Shown here piece after piece: positions 9,694-17,015 of a stretch of 64,000 nucleotides of DNA (positions are counted from its first letter, which is position 1; each line of letters opens with the position of its first letter). The position numbers and the translations under genes are program-made. A model generated the notes under the pieces. That model searched no databases, was not told the origin of the DNA, and worked only from the letters and a program-made list of their open reading frames with translations. This DNA is from Methanoculleus chikugoensis (GTDB taxonomy: Archaea > Halobacteriota > Methanomicrobia > Methanomicrobiales > Methanoculleaceae): positions 496,001 through 560,000 of the forward strand of contig NZ_AP019781.1 in the NCBI RefSeq assembly GCF_019669965.1, read 5' to 3'.

Positions 9694-10185
9694 ATGATCG
9701 ACGTCGTCGAGTTCGAGCTGGGGCAGGAACTGTACGCGATGGACATCCAGCTCGCCCGGGAGATCGTGGAGATGATGCCCATCACCCACATCCCCCGGGC
9801 ACAGGACTACATTGCCGGGATCATGAATCTCCGGGGCGAGATCACCACTGTTGTCGACCTGAAACGATTGATCCGGATCCCGGGAGAACCGGGGAGCAGC
9901 CAGAAGATCATCGTCCTGGTCGCCGAGGCGGCCGGGGGGTCGAACCTCGGCATAATCGTGGACGACGTGCACAGCGTCATCCAGGTGGCCGAGGAGGATA
10001 TCGAGTTGATGGACGAGGGGATCTCTTCCGGGGTTCACGCCTTCGTCAAGGGGATCATCAAACTCACGAAGGATGAGGACGACCGGAAACCGGGCGATGC
10101 CAGGTCGCAGCGTGGGTCCGGGCTCATCCTCTGGATCGACATCAAGAAGATCCTCGACGACCTCGTCCAGAAGAGTCAGGTATAG
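9694..10185 (+). CDS. cheW: chemotaxis coupling protein CheW
   Basis: A 163-residue CheW. It has the typical FELGQELYAMDIQ opening, the IMNLRGEITTVVDL central strand-turn that contacts receptor and CheA, and the GIIVDDVHSVIQV segment. An insertion rich in charged residues (about 130-147) precedes the last strand. It lies 9 bases after the chemoreceptor and is surely co-transcribed, so it probably couples this receptor to a CheA encoded elsewhere. Confidence 0.93.
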   Translation: MIDVVEFELGQELYAMDIQLAREIVEMMPITHIPRAQDYIAGIMNLRGEITTVVDLKRLIRIPGEPGSSQKIIVLVAEAAGGSNLGIIVDDVHSVIQVAEEDIELMDEGISSGVHAFVKGIIKLTKDEDDRKPGDARSQRGSGLILWIDIKKILDDLVQKSQV

Positions 10186-10217
10186 TCGCCCGGTCGATTG
10201 CGCTGCAAAATGTGGCG

Positions 10218-10232
10218 TATCCGCAAACCTCT
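10218..10232 (+). terminator. T-rich terminator after cheW
   Basis: A run of seven T's in CTCTTTTTTTAGC about 35 bases after the cheW stop is a typical archaeal intrinsic termination signal. Confidence 0.4.
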
Positions 10233-10330
10233 TTTTTTAGCTCTGTCGCCGTACCTGCGTGAGAGGGTGGGGAAAGGGAAGTCTCCGGTTTACTCCTCCC
10301 CATGCAACGCTCTTGCGGGTTTTTGGCCGG

Positions 10331-10560
10331 GGCAGGATTTATATAGCAGCGGCATATATGTGCCTTCGCAATTCCGTTTCCGTCGCATCAAGCGGCCTCC
10401 CGCAAGAAGCCCCGGTGCGGGCGAAGACCGGCGGGGGTTGACCGGGCGGCCGTGCGCCCCGCCCGCAATGGAGAACCCACTCTGCGGAACAATGTCGCGC
10501 GAACCGAACGTTCGCAGCCTGAATCAAAGAATCGATCTCGGGTGCAAAGGATGAAAAGAA
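10331..10560 (+). other. GC-rich non-coding stretch with its own TATA box; candidate RNA
   Basis: The 387-base gap between cheW and tRNA-Lys has no convincing protein frame. TTTATATAG at 10338-10346 is a good archaeal TATA box. It is followed by about 190 bases of G+C-rich sequence able to form several short hairpins, for example CCGCA/TGCGG at about 10468-10492 followed by an ACA trinucleotide. I did not find the signature motifs of RNase P RNA or SRP RNA. A small structured RNA (H/ACA-like or other) is possible, but this is only a candidate. Confidence 0.3.
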
Positions 10561-10572
10561 TCGGGTGTTCGA

Positions 10573-10646
10573 CGGGCCTGAAGGGATTTGAACCCTTGGC
10601 CTACGGATTAAGAGTCCGTCGCTCTGCCGAACTAAGCTACAGGCCC
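10573..10646 (-). tRNA. tRNA-Lys (anticodon CUU)
   Basis: The reverse strand folds as a complete cloverleaf: acceptor GGGCCTG/CAGGCCC with discriminator G, anticodon stem ACGGA/TCCGT around loop CTCTTAA (anticodon CTT), and TΨC stem AAGGG/CCCTT with loop TTCAAAT. There is no intron and no encoded CCA. A TATA element (AAGTTTATAC on this strand) lies about 40 bases upstream. Confidence 0.97.
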
Positions 10647-10680
10647 ATGCGTCTGACCTAACAGTGTTGCATGGGAAACC

Positions 10681-10692
10681 GTATAAACTTTA
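10681..10692. promoter_or_regulatory. TATA element shared by tRNA-Lys and the TrkA-DHH gene
   Basis: GTATAAACTTTAT reads as a TATA box on both strands. It lies about 40 bases from the tRNA 5' end on one side and 30-75 bases from the candidate starts of the TrkA-DHH gene on the other. It also rules out the far-upstream in-frame ATG at 10664 as that gene's start. Confidence 0.4.
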
Positions 10693-10759
10693 TGGAACCT
10701 CCCTGAAAATCGCCGAAATGGAATCCCTTAATACCATGAGAAGTTACACCATTGTACGC

Positions 10760-12220
10760 ATGCCTGAGGCGGTCCAGAACGTTTCAAAGGAACGTATCAA
10801 ATACATCATTCTTGGCTGCGGGAGCACCGGCTATAACGTCGCCGAGGAGCTTGAGCAGGAGAACGAAGATCTCATCATCGTCGATAAGGACGAAAAGCGG
10901 GTGGAAGATCTTCGCGATCAGAAGTACGAAGCGATCGTTCGCGACCTCCGGAACCCGAACTTCATGGAAGGGCTGCCCGTGCCGGAGGTCGCGTTCATCC
11001 TCGCGAACGACCGGGAGGCCAACCTGACGGCGCTCCAGACCGTCAAAAACCGGTACCCGGCGACCTACGTCATCGCACGGGCTACCGACCCGGTCAGCGT
11101 CGACCTCCTCCAGCAGGAAGGCGCCGATATCGTCCTCTACCCGCAGGAGGTGGTTGCGAAAACCGCCATCCACCACATCCGGAAACTGCACTCTTCAAGG
11201 CTCGCCCTGCGGCTCTACGACATGCTCGCCTCCTGGGAGGGGACGCTCTGTATCGTCACCCACCTGAATCCCGACCCTGACTCGATATCGAGCGCCATGG
11301 CGCTCTCGATGATCGCGCGGCACGCGAGCCGCAACAAACTCAACTGCCGCATCGTCTACGAAGGGGATATCGGGCACCAGGAGAACCGGGCATTCATCAA
11401 CCTCCTCGATATCAAGTTGGATCGGCTCACCCCCCAGACCCTCGAGGAGTGCAACTACATCGCCCTGGTCGACTCGTCCGGGCCCGGCGTGAACAACGAG
11501 CTCCCCAGATCGACCCGGGTCAACATCATCATCGACCACCACAAGAACGGCGAGCATCCGTCCACGGTCGCCGACTTCATCGACATCAGGCCGGGGGTCG
11601 GCGCCACGGCGAGCATCATGACCCAGTACCTGATGGAGCTCGATATCCCGGTGAACAAGTCGGTGGCCACCGCGCTCCTGTACGGTATCCGGGCCGACAC
11701 CCGCGACTTCAAGCGGAACGTCACTCCCCAGGACCTCAACTACGCGGCGTTCCTCCTTCCCCTGACCGACTCGGATCTCCTCGATAAGATCACCTCCCCC
11801 TCAATGTCGCTTGAGACAGTGGAGATCATCGGGAACGCCATCCGGAACCGCCGGCTCAAGAGCGGCTACCTCTTCTCGAACGTCGGCTACATCAGGAACC
11901 GCGACGCTCTCCCGCAGGCGGCCGATATGCTGATCCACCTCGAGGGCGTGAACACGGCGCTGGTCTACGGCATCAGCGACCAGAACATCATCATCTCGGC
12001 GCGGAACAAGGATATCAGGCTCCATCTCGGCAACGTTATGGCCGAGGCGTTCGGCCCTATCGGTGAGGCCGGTGGCCACGCCACGATGGCGGCGGCCCTG
12101 ATACCGCTCAGTTACTTCTCCATGGCGAAGGAGAAGGAGGATCTGCTCGATCTCATCATCGATCCGATCCTGAAGAGGTTCTCGAGCATCGTCGGTCTGG
12201 ACGACGAGGATGGACAATGA
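10760..12220 (+). CDS. TrkA-N domain / DHH-DHHA1 phosphoesterase fusion
   Basis: A 486-residue protein. Residues ~10-135 are a TrkA-N (RCK) Rossmann domain with the nucleotide loop GCGSTGYN. The rest is a DHH phosphoesterase with metal motifs THLNPDPDS, ALVDSSGP and IIIDHHKN, ending in a DHHA1 domain (GEAGGHATMAAAL). Similar fusions occur across Euryarchaeota (MJ0831-like). The catalytic half resembles enzymes acting on short oligonucleotides, cyclic dinucleotides or pyrophosphate; which one is unknown. ATGs at 10718, 10736 and 10760 are all compatible with the TATA element; I chose the one that puts the first β-strand at residue 12. Its stop overlaps the mptE start (ATGA). Confidence 0.85.
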   Translation: MPEAVQNVSKERIKYIILGCGSTGYNVAEELEQENEDLIIVDKDEKRVEDLRDQKYEAIVRDLRNPNFMEGLPVPEVAFILANDREANLTALQTVKNRYPATYVIARATDPVSVDLLQQEGADIVLYPQEVVAKTAIHHIRKLHSSRLALRLYDMLASWEGTLCIVTHLNPDPDSISSAMALSMIARHASRNKLNCRIVYEGDIGHQENRAFINLLDIKLDRLTPQTLEECNYIALVDSSGPGVNNELPRSTRVNIIIDHHKNGEHPSTVADFIDIRPGVGATASIMTQYLMELDIPVNKSVATALLYGIRADTRDFKRNVTPQDLNYAAFLLPLTDSDLLDKITSPSMSLETVEIIGNAIRNRRLKSGYLFSNVGYIRNRDALPQAADMLIHLEGVNTALVYGISDQNIIISARNKDIRLHLGNVMAEAFGPIGEAGGHATMAAALIPLSYFSMAKEKEDLLDLIIDPILKRFSSIVGLDDEDGQ

Positions 12221-12840
12221 GGTTTTCGGACTGGGAGCCTCACTACACTGCAATTCTGGATTATTTCGGGTTCGAGCGCGAGGCGGACGAGGCGGCTGCC
12301 CGGACTCTCGCGGATCTTGCCGGTCGCGACGACGTCGGGCTGCTTGAAGCGTTCATCCGGGGGAGGCAGGTGACGGTCTGCGGGAACGCCCCCTGCCTTT
12401 CCGGGGAGCTCGACCGGATCGAGGGGACGGTGCTTGCCGCCGATGCGGCGGCGGAGGTGCTCGCGGATCACGGTATCCGGCCGGACGCGGTCTTCACCGA
12501 CCTCGACGGGGCGACGGACGTTTTCATCGAGCTCTCGGAGCAGGGGACGGTGATGGTCGTGCACGCCCACGGCGACAACGTCCCGCTCCTCCGCCACTGG
12601 GTTCCGCGTATCCCCGGCCCGCTCGTCGCCACCACGCAGGCGGCACCGCTTCCCCACGTTCACAACTTCGGCGGATTCACCGACGGCGACCGGGCGGTCT
12701 TTGCCGCCGACGAACTCGGGGCGGCGAGCGTCCGGATCGTCGGGTTCGATCTCGCCGACAAAAACGTCGATCCCCTCAAGCGGGGGAAACTCTACTGGGC
12801 GGGGGAACTCCTCCGCCTGATCGGGTATGACCTCCAGTAA
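12217..12840 (+). CDS. mptE: 6-hydroxymethyl-7,8-dihydropterin pyrophosphokinase (MptE-like)
   Basis: A 207-residue protein of the archaeal DUF115/MptE family. This enzyme activates 6-hydroxymethyl-dihydropterin with ATP in tetrahydromethanopterin synthesis. Recognisable segments are the N-terminal DWEPHYTAILDYFGF, GNAPCL near residue 55, the DAVFTDLDG metal-binding stretch, VVHAHGDN, HNFGGFTDGDRA and RIVGFDLADK. Its length fits the family. It is translationally coupled to the TrkA-DHH gene by an ATGA overlap, so the two probably form one operon. The assignment is firm at family level; the activity is from characterised archaeal homologues. Confidence 0.88.
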   Translation: MRFSDWEPHYTAILDYFGFEREADEAAARTLADLAGRDDVGLLEAFIRGRQVTVCGNAPCLSGELDRIEGTVLAADAAAEVLADHGIRPDAVFTDLDGATDVFIELSEQGTVMVVHAHGDNVPLLRHWVPRIPGPLVATTQAAPLPHVHNFGGFTDGDRAVFAADELGAASVRIVGFDLADKNVDPLKRGKLYWAGELLRLIGYDLQ

Positions 12841-12868
12841 ACCATTGCATCTAACATTTGTGACGTTG

Positions 12869-12952
12869 CCTCACGCGAAGATCGCGAAGCCGCGAAGGGA
12901 GTTTCCAGTCCCCCGACATTGGACTTCGCGCTCTTCGCGGCTTCGCGCGAGT
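12869..12952. repeat. palindromic TTCGCG repeat, copy 1
   Basis: Left arm CTCACGCGAAGATCGCGAAG (from 12870) and right arm CTTCGCGGCTTCGCGCGAG (ending about 12951) are near reverse complements separated by ~25 bases, so the transcript folds into a long hairpin. It is the first of several related intergenic copies in the window (14631, 20591, 54972, 55069). It lies between mptE and the radical SAM-HhH gene and does not disrupt either. Confidence 0.7.
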
Positions 12953-12976
12953 CTACCAGGAGGATTGAGTTAGCAC

Positions 12977-14626
12977 ATGCCGGAGTCAACTAGCGCCCTC
13001 ATCATCGACGGCTACGTCGACGAGCCCGCGTGCCTCGGCGTCGCGCCCTACGTCTCCCCGTACATCCGCGAGGTCGCCGGGGTCCTCGCCGGGCACGGCT
13101 ACGCGGCCCGCTACGTCACCATCGACCAGGTCCGGGCCGATCCTTCTCTTGTTGCCCGCCCCGGCCGCGGCGATCTCGTGGTGATGATCGCCGGGCTGAC
13201 CGTGCCGGGAGCATACATCGGGGGGAAACCCGCGACCCTGACAGAGATCCAGCAGCTCGGAATCCTGCTCCGGCAGCCGACCACCGCGATCGGCGGGCCG
13301 ATCGCCTTCGGCTACGCTCCCGGTGGCGGGAAGAAGGCGATCCGGCAGGCGATCGCCGGGTTCGACGTCACGCTCTCGGGGTCGCCCGCGGTTGCGCTGG
13401 ATTCCTGGCTCTCGGGCGGGGAGCCTGCCGGCGCGGGGGATTACTCCCTGACCGACCCCTGGTGCACGGCGGGCGCCGGGATCGTGGCGCAGCACCCGGC
13501 GTTCCCTTACGTGATCTGCGAGCTCGAGACCGCGACCGGGTGCTCGCGGGCGACGGTCGGGGGATGCTCGTTCTGCACCGAGCCGTTCTACGGGCTCCCG
13601 CGCTACCGGAGCATCGAGGGGATCGCGAAGGAGGTGGCTGCGCTCCATGCGGCGGGAGCCCGCCACTTCAGGCTCGGCCGGCAGCCGGATCTCCTCGCCT
13701 ACAAGAGCGGCGGCGGGGAGTTCCCGGTCCCCCGCCCCGAGGCGCTCGCCGAACTCTTCTTGGCCGTCCGGGAGAACGCGCCGGACTTGAAAACCCTGCA
13801 CATCGACAACATCAACCCCGGCACCATCGCCCGGCACGAGGACGCGGCACGGGCGGCGCTCGAGGCGATCGTCGCCGGCCACACCCCCGGCGACACCGCG
13901 GCCTTCGGTATGGAGACCGCCGATCCGGCGGTTGTGGCGGCAAACAACCTCAAAGCCCTGCCGGACGACGTCTTCCGCGCGATCGAGGTCGTGAACGAGG
14001 TCGGGGGGATGCGGACGGGGGGCATCCCCGAGCTCCTGCCGGGCCTGAACTTCATCGTCGGCCTCGCGGGGGAGACGCCGGCGACGTTCGACGCAAACGA
14101 GGCGTTCCTCCGTCGGGTGCTCGATGCCGGTCATCTCGTCCGACGGGTGAATATCCGGCAGGTGATGCCGTTCGAGGGAACAAAGGCCTACGAGGAGAAC
14201 ACCCTCGGGAAGCACGATGCCCGGTTCCGCTCCTTCAAGGAGTGGACGCGGAAGGAGTTCGACGAACCGATGCTCCGCCGGGTCTTCCCGGTCGGCACTG
14301 TTCTCCCGGAGGTCGTCGTCGAAGTTCCCGGAAAACCGTCGTTCGGGCGGCAGATGGGCTCCTACCCCATCCTCGTCGGGATCCCCCTCGAACTCCCGGC
14401 ACGGACGGTGCTCGACGCCGTCGTGGTCGACTGGGGGATGCGGTCGGTGACGGCCCTCCCCTGCCCGGTGGAGGTCAACACCCTGCCGGTAGCGGCGCTC
14501 CGGTGGATCCCGGGGGTGGGCAAGAAGAGAGCGGCGACCATCGCCGCCCGCCGGCCTTTTAGTGGTCTTGATGAGTTCCGGGAGGTCGCCGGGGAGACGG
14601 GGATCGAGGACGTGATAGTGTTTTAG
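12977..14626 (+). CDS. radical SAM protein with C-terminal helix-hairpin-helix (COG1031-like)
   Basis: A 549-residue protein. Residues 1-~170 form a Rossmann-like domain. The radical SAM core begins at ETATGCSRATVGGCSFCTEP, whose cysteines have C-x7-C-x2-C spacing. That spacing differs from the usual CxxxCxxC but is shared by the archaeal COG1031 family as I recall it. The extreme C-terminus (about 505-549) is a helix-hairpin-helix with LRWIPGVGKKRAATI, which suggests nucleic acid binding. A role in tRNA or other RNA modification is a reasonable inference, but the substrate is unknown. AGGAGG (about 12959) lies 13 bases before the ATG. Confidence 0.82.
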   Translation: MPESTSALIIDGYVDEPACLGVAPYVSPYIREVAGVLAGHGYAARYVTIDQVRADPSLVARPGRGDLVVMIAGLTVPGAYIGGKPATLTEIQQLGILLRQPTTAIGGPIAFGYAPGGGKKAIRQAIAGFDVTLSGSPAVALDSWLSGGEPAGAGDYSLTDPWCTAGAGIVAQHPAFPYVICELETATGCSRATVGGCSFCTEPFYGLPRYRSIEGIAKEVAALHAAGARHFRLGRQPDLLAYKSGGGEFPVPRPEALAELFLAVRENAPDLKTLHIDNINPGTIARHEDAARAALEAIVAGHTPGDTAAFGMETADPAVVAANNLKALPDDVFRAIEVVNEVGGMRTGGIPELLPGLNFIVGLAGETPATFDANEAFLRRVLDAGHLVRRVNIRQVMPFEGTKAYEENTLGKHDARFRSFKEWTRKEFDEPMLRRVFPVGTVLPEVVVEVPGKPSFGRQMGSYPILVGIPLELPARTVLDAVVVDWGMRSVTALPCPVEVNTLPVAALRWIPGVGKKRAATIAARRPFSGLDEFREVAGETGIEDVIVF

Positions 14627-14630
14627 AGTG

Positions 14631-14723
14631 CTCTCTTCGCGGCCTTCGCGGCTTCGCGCGAGTTAGCAGCGTATGAGTGGCCGATCCCTCACGCGAAGCC
14701 GCGAAGAACGCGAAGTTCGGTAG
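14631..14723. repeat. palindromic TTCGCG repeat, copy 2
   Basis: Right-type arm TTCGCGGCTTCGCGCGAG (about 14645-14662) precedes left-type arm CTCACGCGAAGCCGCGAAG (from 14688), the reverse order of copy 1. The two arms are complementary and close enough to form a stem. The rest of the gap to the protease gene (to 14795) shows no gene. Confidence 0.7.
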
Positions 14724-14795
14724 ACGGGTGCTGACGACTTCCCCTTGGTGGCTCGTACTTCGCGTAAGGCTGATTCTCCCTTCACGTCTCCTATG

Positions 14796-15932
14796 CTACT
14801 CCTCCTCCCGCAGTTCCATCACCCGCAGAACGTCCGTCCGGGTCACGATCCCGACCAGGGCGTCGCCCTCGACGACGGGAATCCTCCCGATCTCCTGGCC
14901 GGTTATGATCCGGAGCGCGTCGATGAGCGGTGCCGACGGCGGGAGGGCGGTCGGGTTCCGGGTCATGATGTCGCGCACCTGCATCGCCTCCCGGTCGATC
15001 GGCGAGATCTTGTGGATGTCGGCGAGGGCGACGATCCCGACGAGCGATCCCCGGTCCACCACGGGAAAGCCGAGGTGCTTCGTCTCGTACATCATGTCCA
15101 CCACCTGCGAGAGCGGCATCGTCGGTTCCACGGTGACGACGGGGCTGCTCATGGCGTCGGCGACCGTGACGTCCTGCAGCAGGATGTTGTAGCGGAGGAA
15201 CGTGGCCTCCTGGTTCGCCCCGATGTAGATGAAGAAGGCGATGAGGATCAGGATGGGGTTTAAGAGCAGGAACCCGACGATCCCGAAGAGGACGGCGAAC
15301 CCTTTCCCGACGTCGGCGGCGATCCGGGTCGCCCGGGAGAGCGGCATCCGGCGGGCGAGCCATGCCCGCAGCACGCGCCCGCCGTCCATGGGGAACGCCG
15401 GGAGGAGGTTGAACCCGAAGAGCAGGACGTTCAGGAGCCCCAGGTAGCCGAAGGTGAAGATCAGGACGCCGGCGACCCCCGGGTCCGGGACGACCGCCGC
15501 AACGACGTAGACGAGGGCGCTGGAGACAATGCCGACCGCAAGGCTCGTCAGCGGGCCCGCGAGCGCCATGGGGAGTTCGATCTTGGGGTCCGGCATCGTC
15601 TCCTCCATCTGGGAGACTCCCCCGAGGATGAGGAGCGTGATGCTGTGGATCTTGATCCCCTTTGCTTTCGCGATGAGTGAGTGGGCCATCTCATGGATGA
15701 AGACGCCGAAGAAGAGACCGAGCGCCACGACGGTTCCGAGGATGTAGGGATTGAGCCCCTCCGTGATCAGCGTCATATCGATCGGAACGCCGAAGAGAGC
15801 CTGGATCAACTCGGTCGTGAGCACGATCTGGCTCCCGATGATCCAGGCGAAGAGGGGGATCACCAGGAGGAAACTCCAGTGCAGTTTGACCGGAATCCCG
15901 GCCAGGTTTCCGATCTGTAGCGACGCTTCCAT
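14796..15932 (-). CDS. M50-family site-2 membrane protease with two CBS domains
   Basis: A 378-residue polytopic membrane metalloprotease of the SpoIVFB-like M50B group. Zinc ligands are visible: HEMAHS (HExxH) at about residues 80-85 and the second motif NLLPAFPMDGGR near 185-196. Residues ~255-375 are a pair of CBS domains (SSPVVTVEPTMPLSQV and TRNPTALPPSAPLIDAL), which usually bind adenosine nucleotides and tune activity. It probably cleaves a membrane-bound substrate within the bilayer; none is evident nearby. A TATA element (ACTATAAATG on this strand, about 15955-15963) gives a transcript start next to the ATG. Confidence 0.93.
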   Translation of the reverse strand: MEASLQIGNLAGIPVKLHWSFLLVIPLFAWIIGSQIVLTTELIQALFGVPIDMTLITEGLNPYILGTVVALGLFFGVFIHEMAHSLIAKAKGIKIHSITLLILGGVSQMEETMPDPKIELPMALAGPLTSLAVGIVSSALVYVVAAVVPDPGVAGVLIFTFGYLGLLNVLLFGFNLLPAFPMDGGRVLRAWLARRMPLSRATRIAADVGKGFAVLFGIVGFLLLNPILILIAFFIYIGANQEATFLRYNILLQDVTVADAMSSPVVTVEPTMPLSQVVDMMYETKHLGFPVVDRGSLVGIVALADIHKISPIDREAMQVRDIMTRNPTALPPSAPLIDALRIITGQEIGRIPVVEGDALVGIVTRTDVLRVMELREEE

Positions 15933-15984
15933 GGAAAGGAGTATCTTTTTATCATTTATAGTAATATACCTTCAGAGGATATCG

Positions 15985-16248
15985 ATGAGAACCCAGATCA
16001 CAGAGATGTTCGGATTACGCGTCTATACCGACAGAGCTGTCTTTATCGGGAATGTTGACGATGTCGTGCTTGATGTGGACCAGAAGAAGATCGATGCCCT
16101 TGCGGTCGGCGAGCTCAACCCCGAGATCGGGGAGGTAAAAGGCTATACCGGGCTGCAGATCCCCTTCCGCATCGTAAAGAGTGTCGGAGATATCGTCATC
16201 GTCCGGCACATCCCCGGGCTCTTCAAATCCCCGGCAAAAGAAGACTGA
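15985..16248 (+). CDS. PRC-barrel domain protein
   Basis: An 87-residue protein that is almost entirely a PRC-barrel: FGLRVYTDRAVFIGNVDDVV, then DQKKIDALAV, and the final strand pair FRIVKSVGDIVIV. In bacteria this β-barrel occurs in RimM and photosynthetic reaction-centre H subunits. Small stand-alone archaeal versions have no assigned role, though a link to RNA or division proteins has been proposed. A purine-rich AGAGGAT lies 10 bases before the ATG at 15985. It is five bases ahead of the Thg1-like gene and probably co-transcribed with it. Confidence 0.85.
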   Translation: MRTQITEMFGLRVYTDRAVFIGNVDDVVLDVDQKKIDALAVGELNPEIGEVKGYTGLQIPFRIVKSVGDIVIVRHIPGLFKSPAKED

Positions 16249-16253
16249 CCGCG

Positions 16254-17015
16254 ATGTCCGGGGCTCCCTTCCGATACAATATGGATACCGGAGATCGTGA
16301 GATCTTCTCGAACCTCACGATCTTCCCCCCCGTTTTTGTCCGGCTCGACGGTCGCGCCTTCCACCGTCTGGCACGTGCGCTTCACCTGAAAAAACCGTTC
16401 GACCCCGCCTTCAACGAGAGCATGCGGTCGGTCTGCCGTTACTTCCTCACCGGGAGCGGCCTATCCCCCGCGTTCGCCTACACCTTCTCCGACGAGATCA
16501 GCCTCTACTTCTCGACGCTGCCGTTCTCGGGGCGGGTGGAGAAACTCGACTCCGTGACCGCTGCGGTTGCGGCGAGCAAGCTCACGATCGAACTCGGGTG
16601 TACCGAACCGCTTGCGTTCGATGCCCGGACGATCCCCGCGGCGGGAGGGTTTGCGGTCGAGTACCTGGTCTCGCGCCAGAACGAGGCATGGCGCAACCAC
16701 GTCAACGCCTACTGCCAGAGCGCGCTCGTTGATGAGGGAATGACCTCCCGTCAGGCCGCCGCTGCCCTCCGTGGGATGCAGTCCGGGGCGATGCACGAGA
16801 TGATGTTTGAGCGGGGCGTCAACCTGGCGGAGACGCCGGCCTGGCAACGGCGGGGGACGCTCCTTTACCGGGAAGAGTGCATAAAAAAGGGGTATAACCC
16901 CCTGACGGGGGAGACCGTCGAGGCCGTAAGGACCTGTATCCGGGAACCGGAGGAGACGCCTCTCTTCTCGACGGAGGAGGGCGCGGCCCTGATCCGGTCA
17001 CTCACCGGCGCGTGA
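16254..17015 (+). CDS. thg1: tRNA(His) guanylyltransferase family protein (Thg1-like)
   Basis: A 253-residue Thg1 homologue of normal length. The palm-domain metal motif is FVRLDGRAFHRLAR (about 28-41), with the second carboxylate cluster AYTFSDEISLYF near 75-86; the conserved NEAWRNHVNAYCQ and RGTLLYRE segments follow. Thg1-like enzymes add nucleotides 3'-5' at tRNA 5' ends; archaeal members add the -1 G of tRNA-His templated by C73 or repair truncated ends. Its 3' end overlaps the 3' end of ileS by 18 bases in convergent orientation. Confidence 0.9.
   Translation: MSGAPFRYNMDTGDREIFSNLTIFPPVFVRLDGRAFHRLARALHLKKPFDPAFNESMRSVCRYFLTGSGLSPAFAYTFSDEISLYFSTLPFSGRVEKLDSVTAAVAASKLTIELGCTEPLAFDARTIPAAGGFAVEYLVSRQNEAWRNHVNAYCQSALVDEGMTSRQAAAALRGMQSGAMHEMMFERGVNLAETPAWQRRGTLLYREECIKKGYNPLTGETVEAVRTCIREPEETPLFSTEEGAALIRSLTGA

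Noticed and set aside
10198-10661. Short plus-strand frames between cheW and the TrkA-DHH gene
   Set aside because: They run through the tRNA-Lys gene or the G+C-rich gap and have no ribosome site; I prefer a non-coding interpretation.
12869-12952. Possible CRISPR repeats at the TTCGCG palindromes
   Set aside because: Copies are dispersed singly or in pairs, vary in sequence, and lack regular unique spacers.
13030-14562. A 510-codon plus-strand frame inside the radical SAM-HhH gene
   Set aside because: An arginine/glycine-rich shadow in another frame of the same strand; it lacks any motif.
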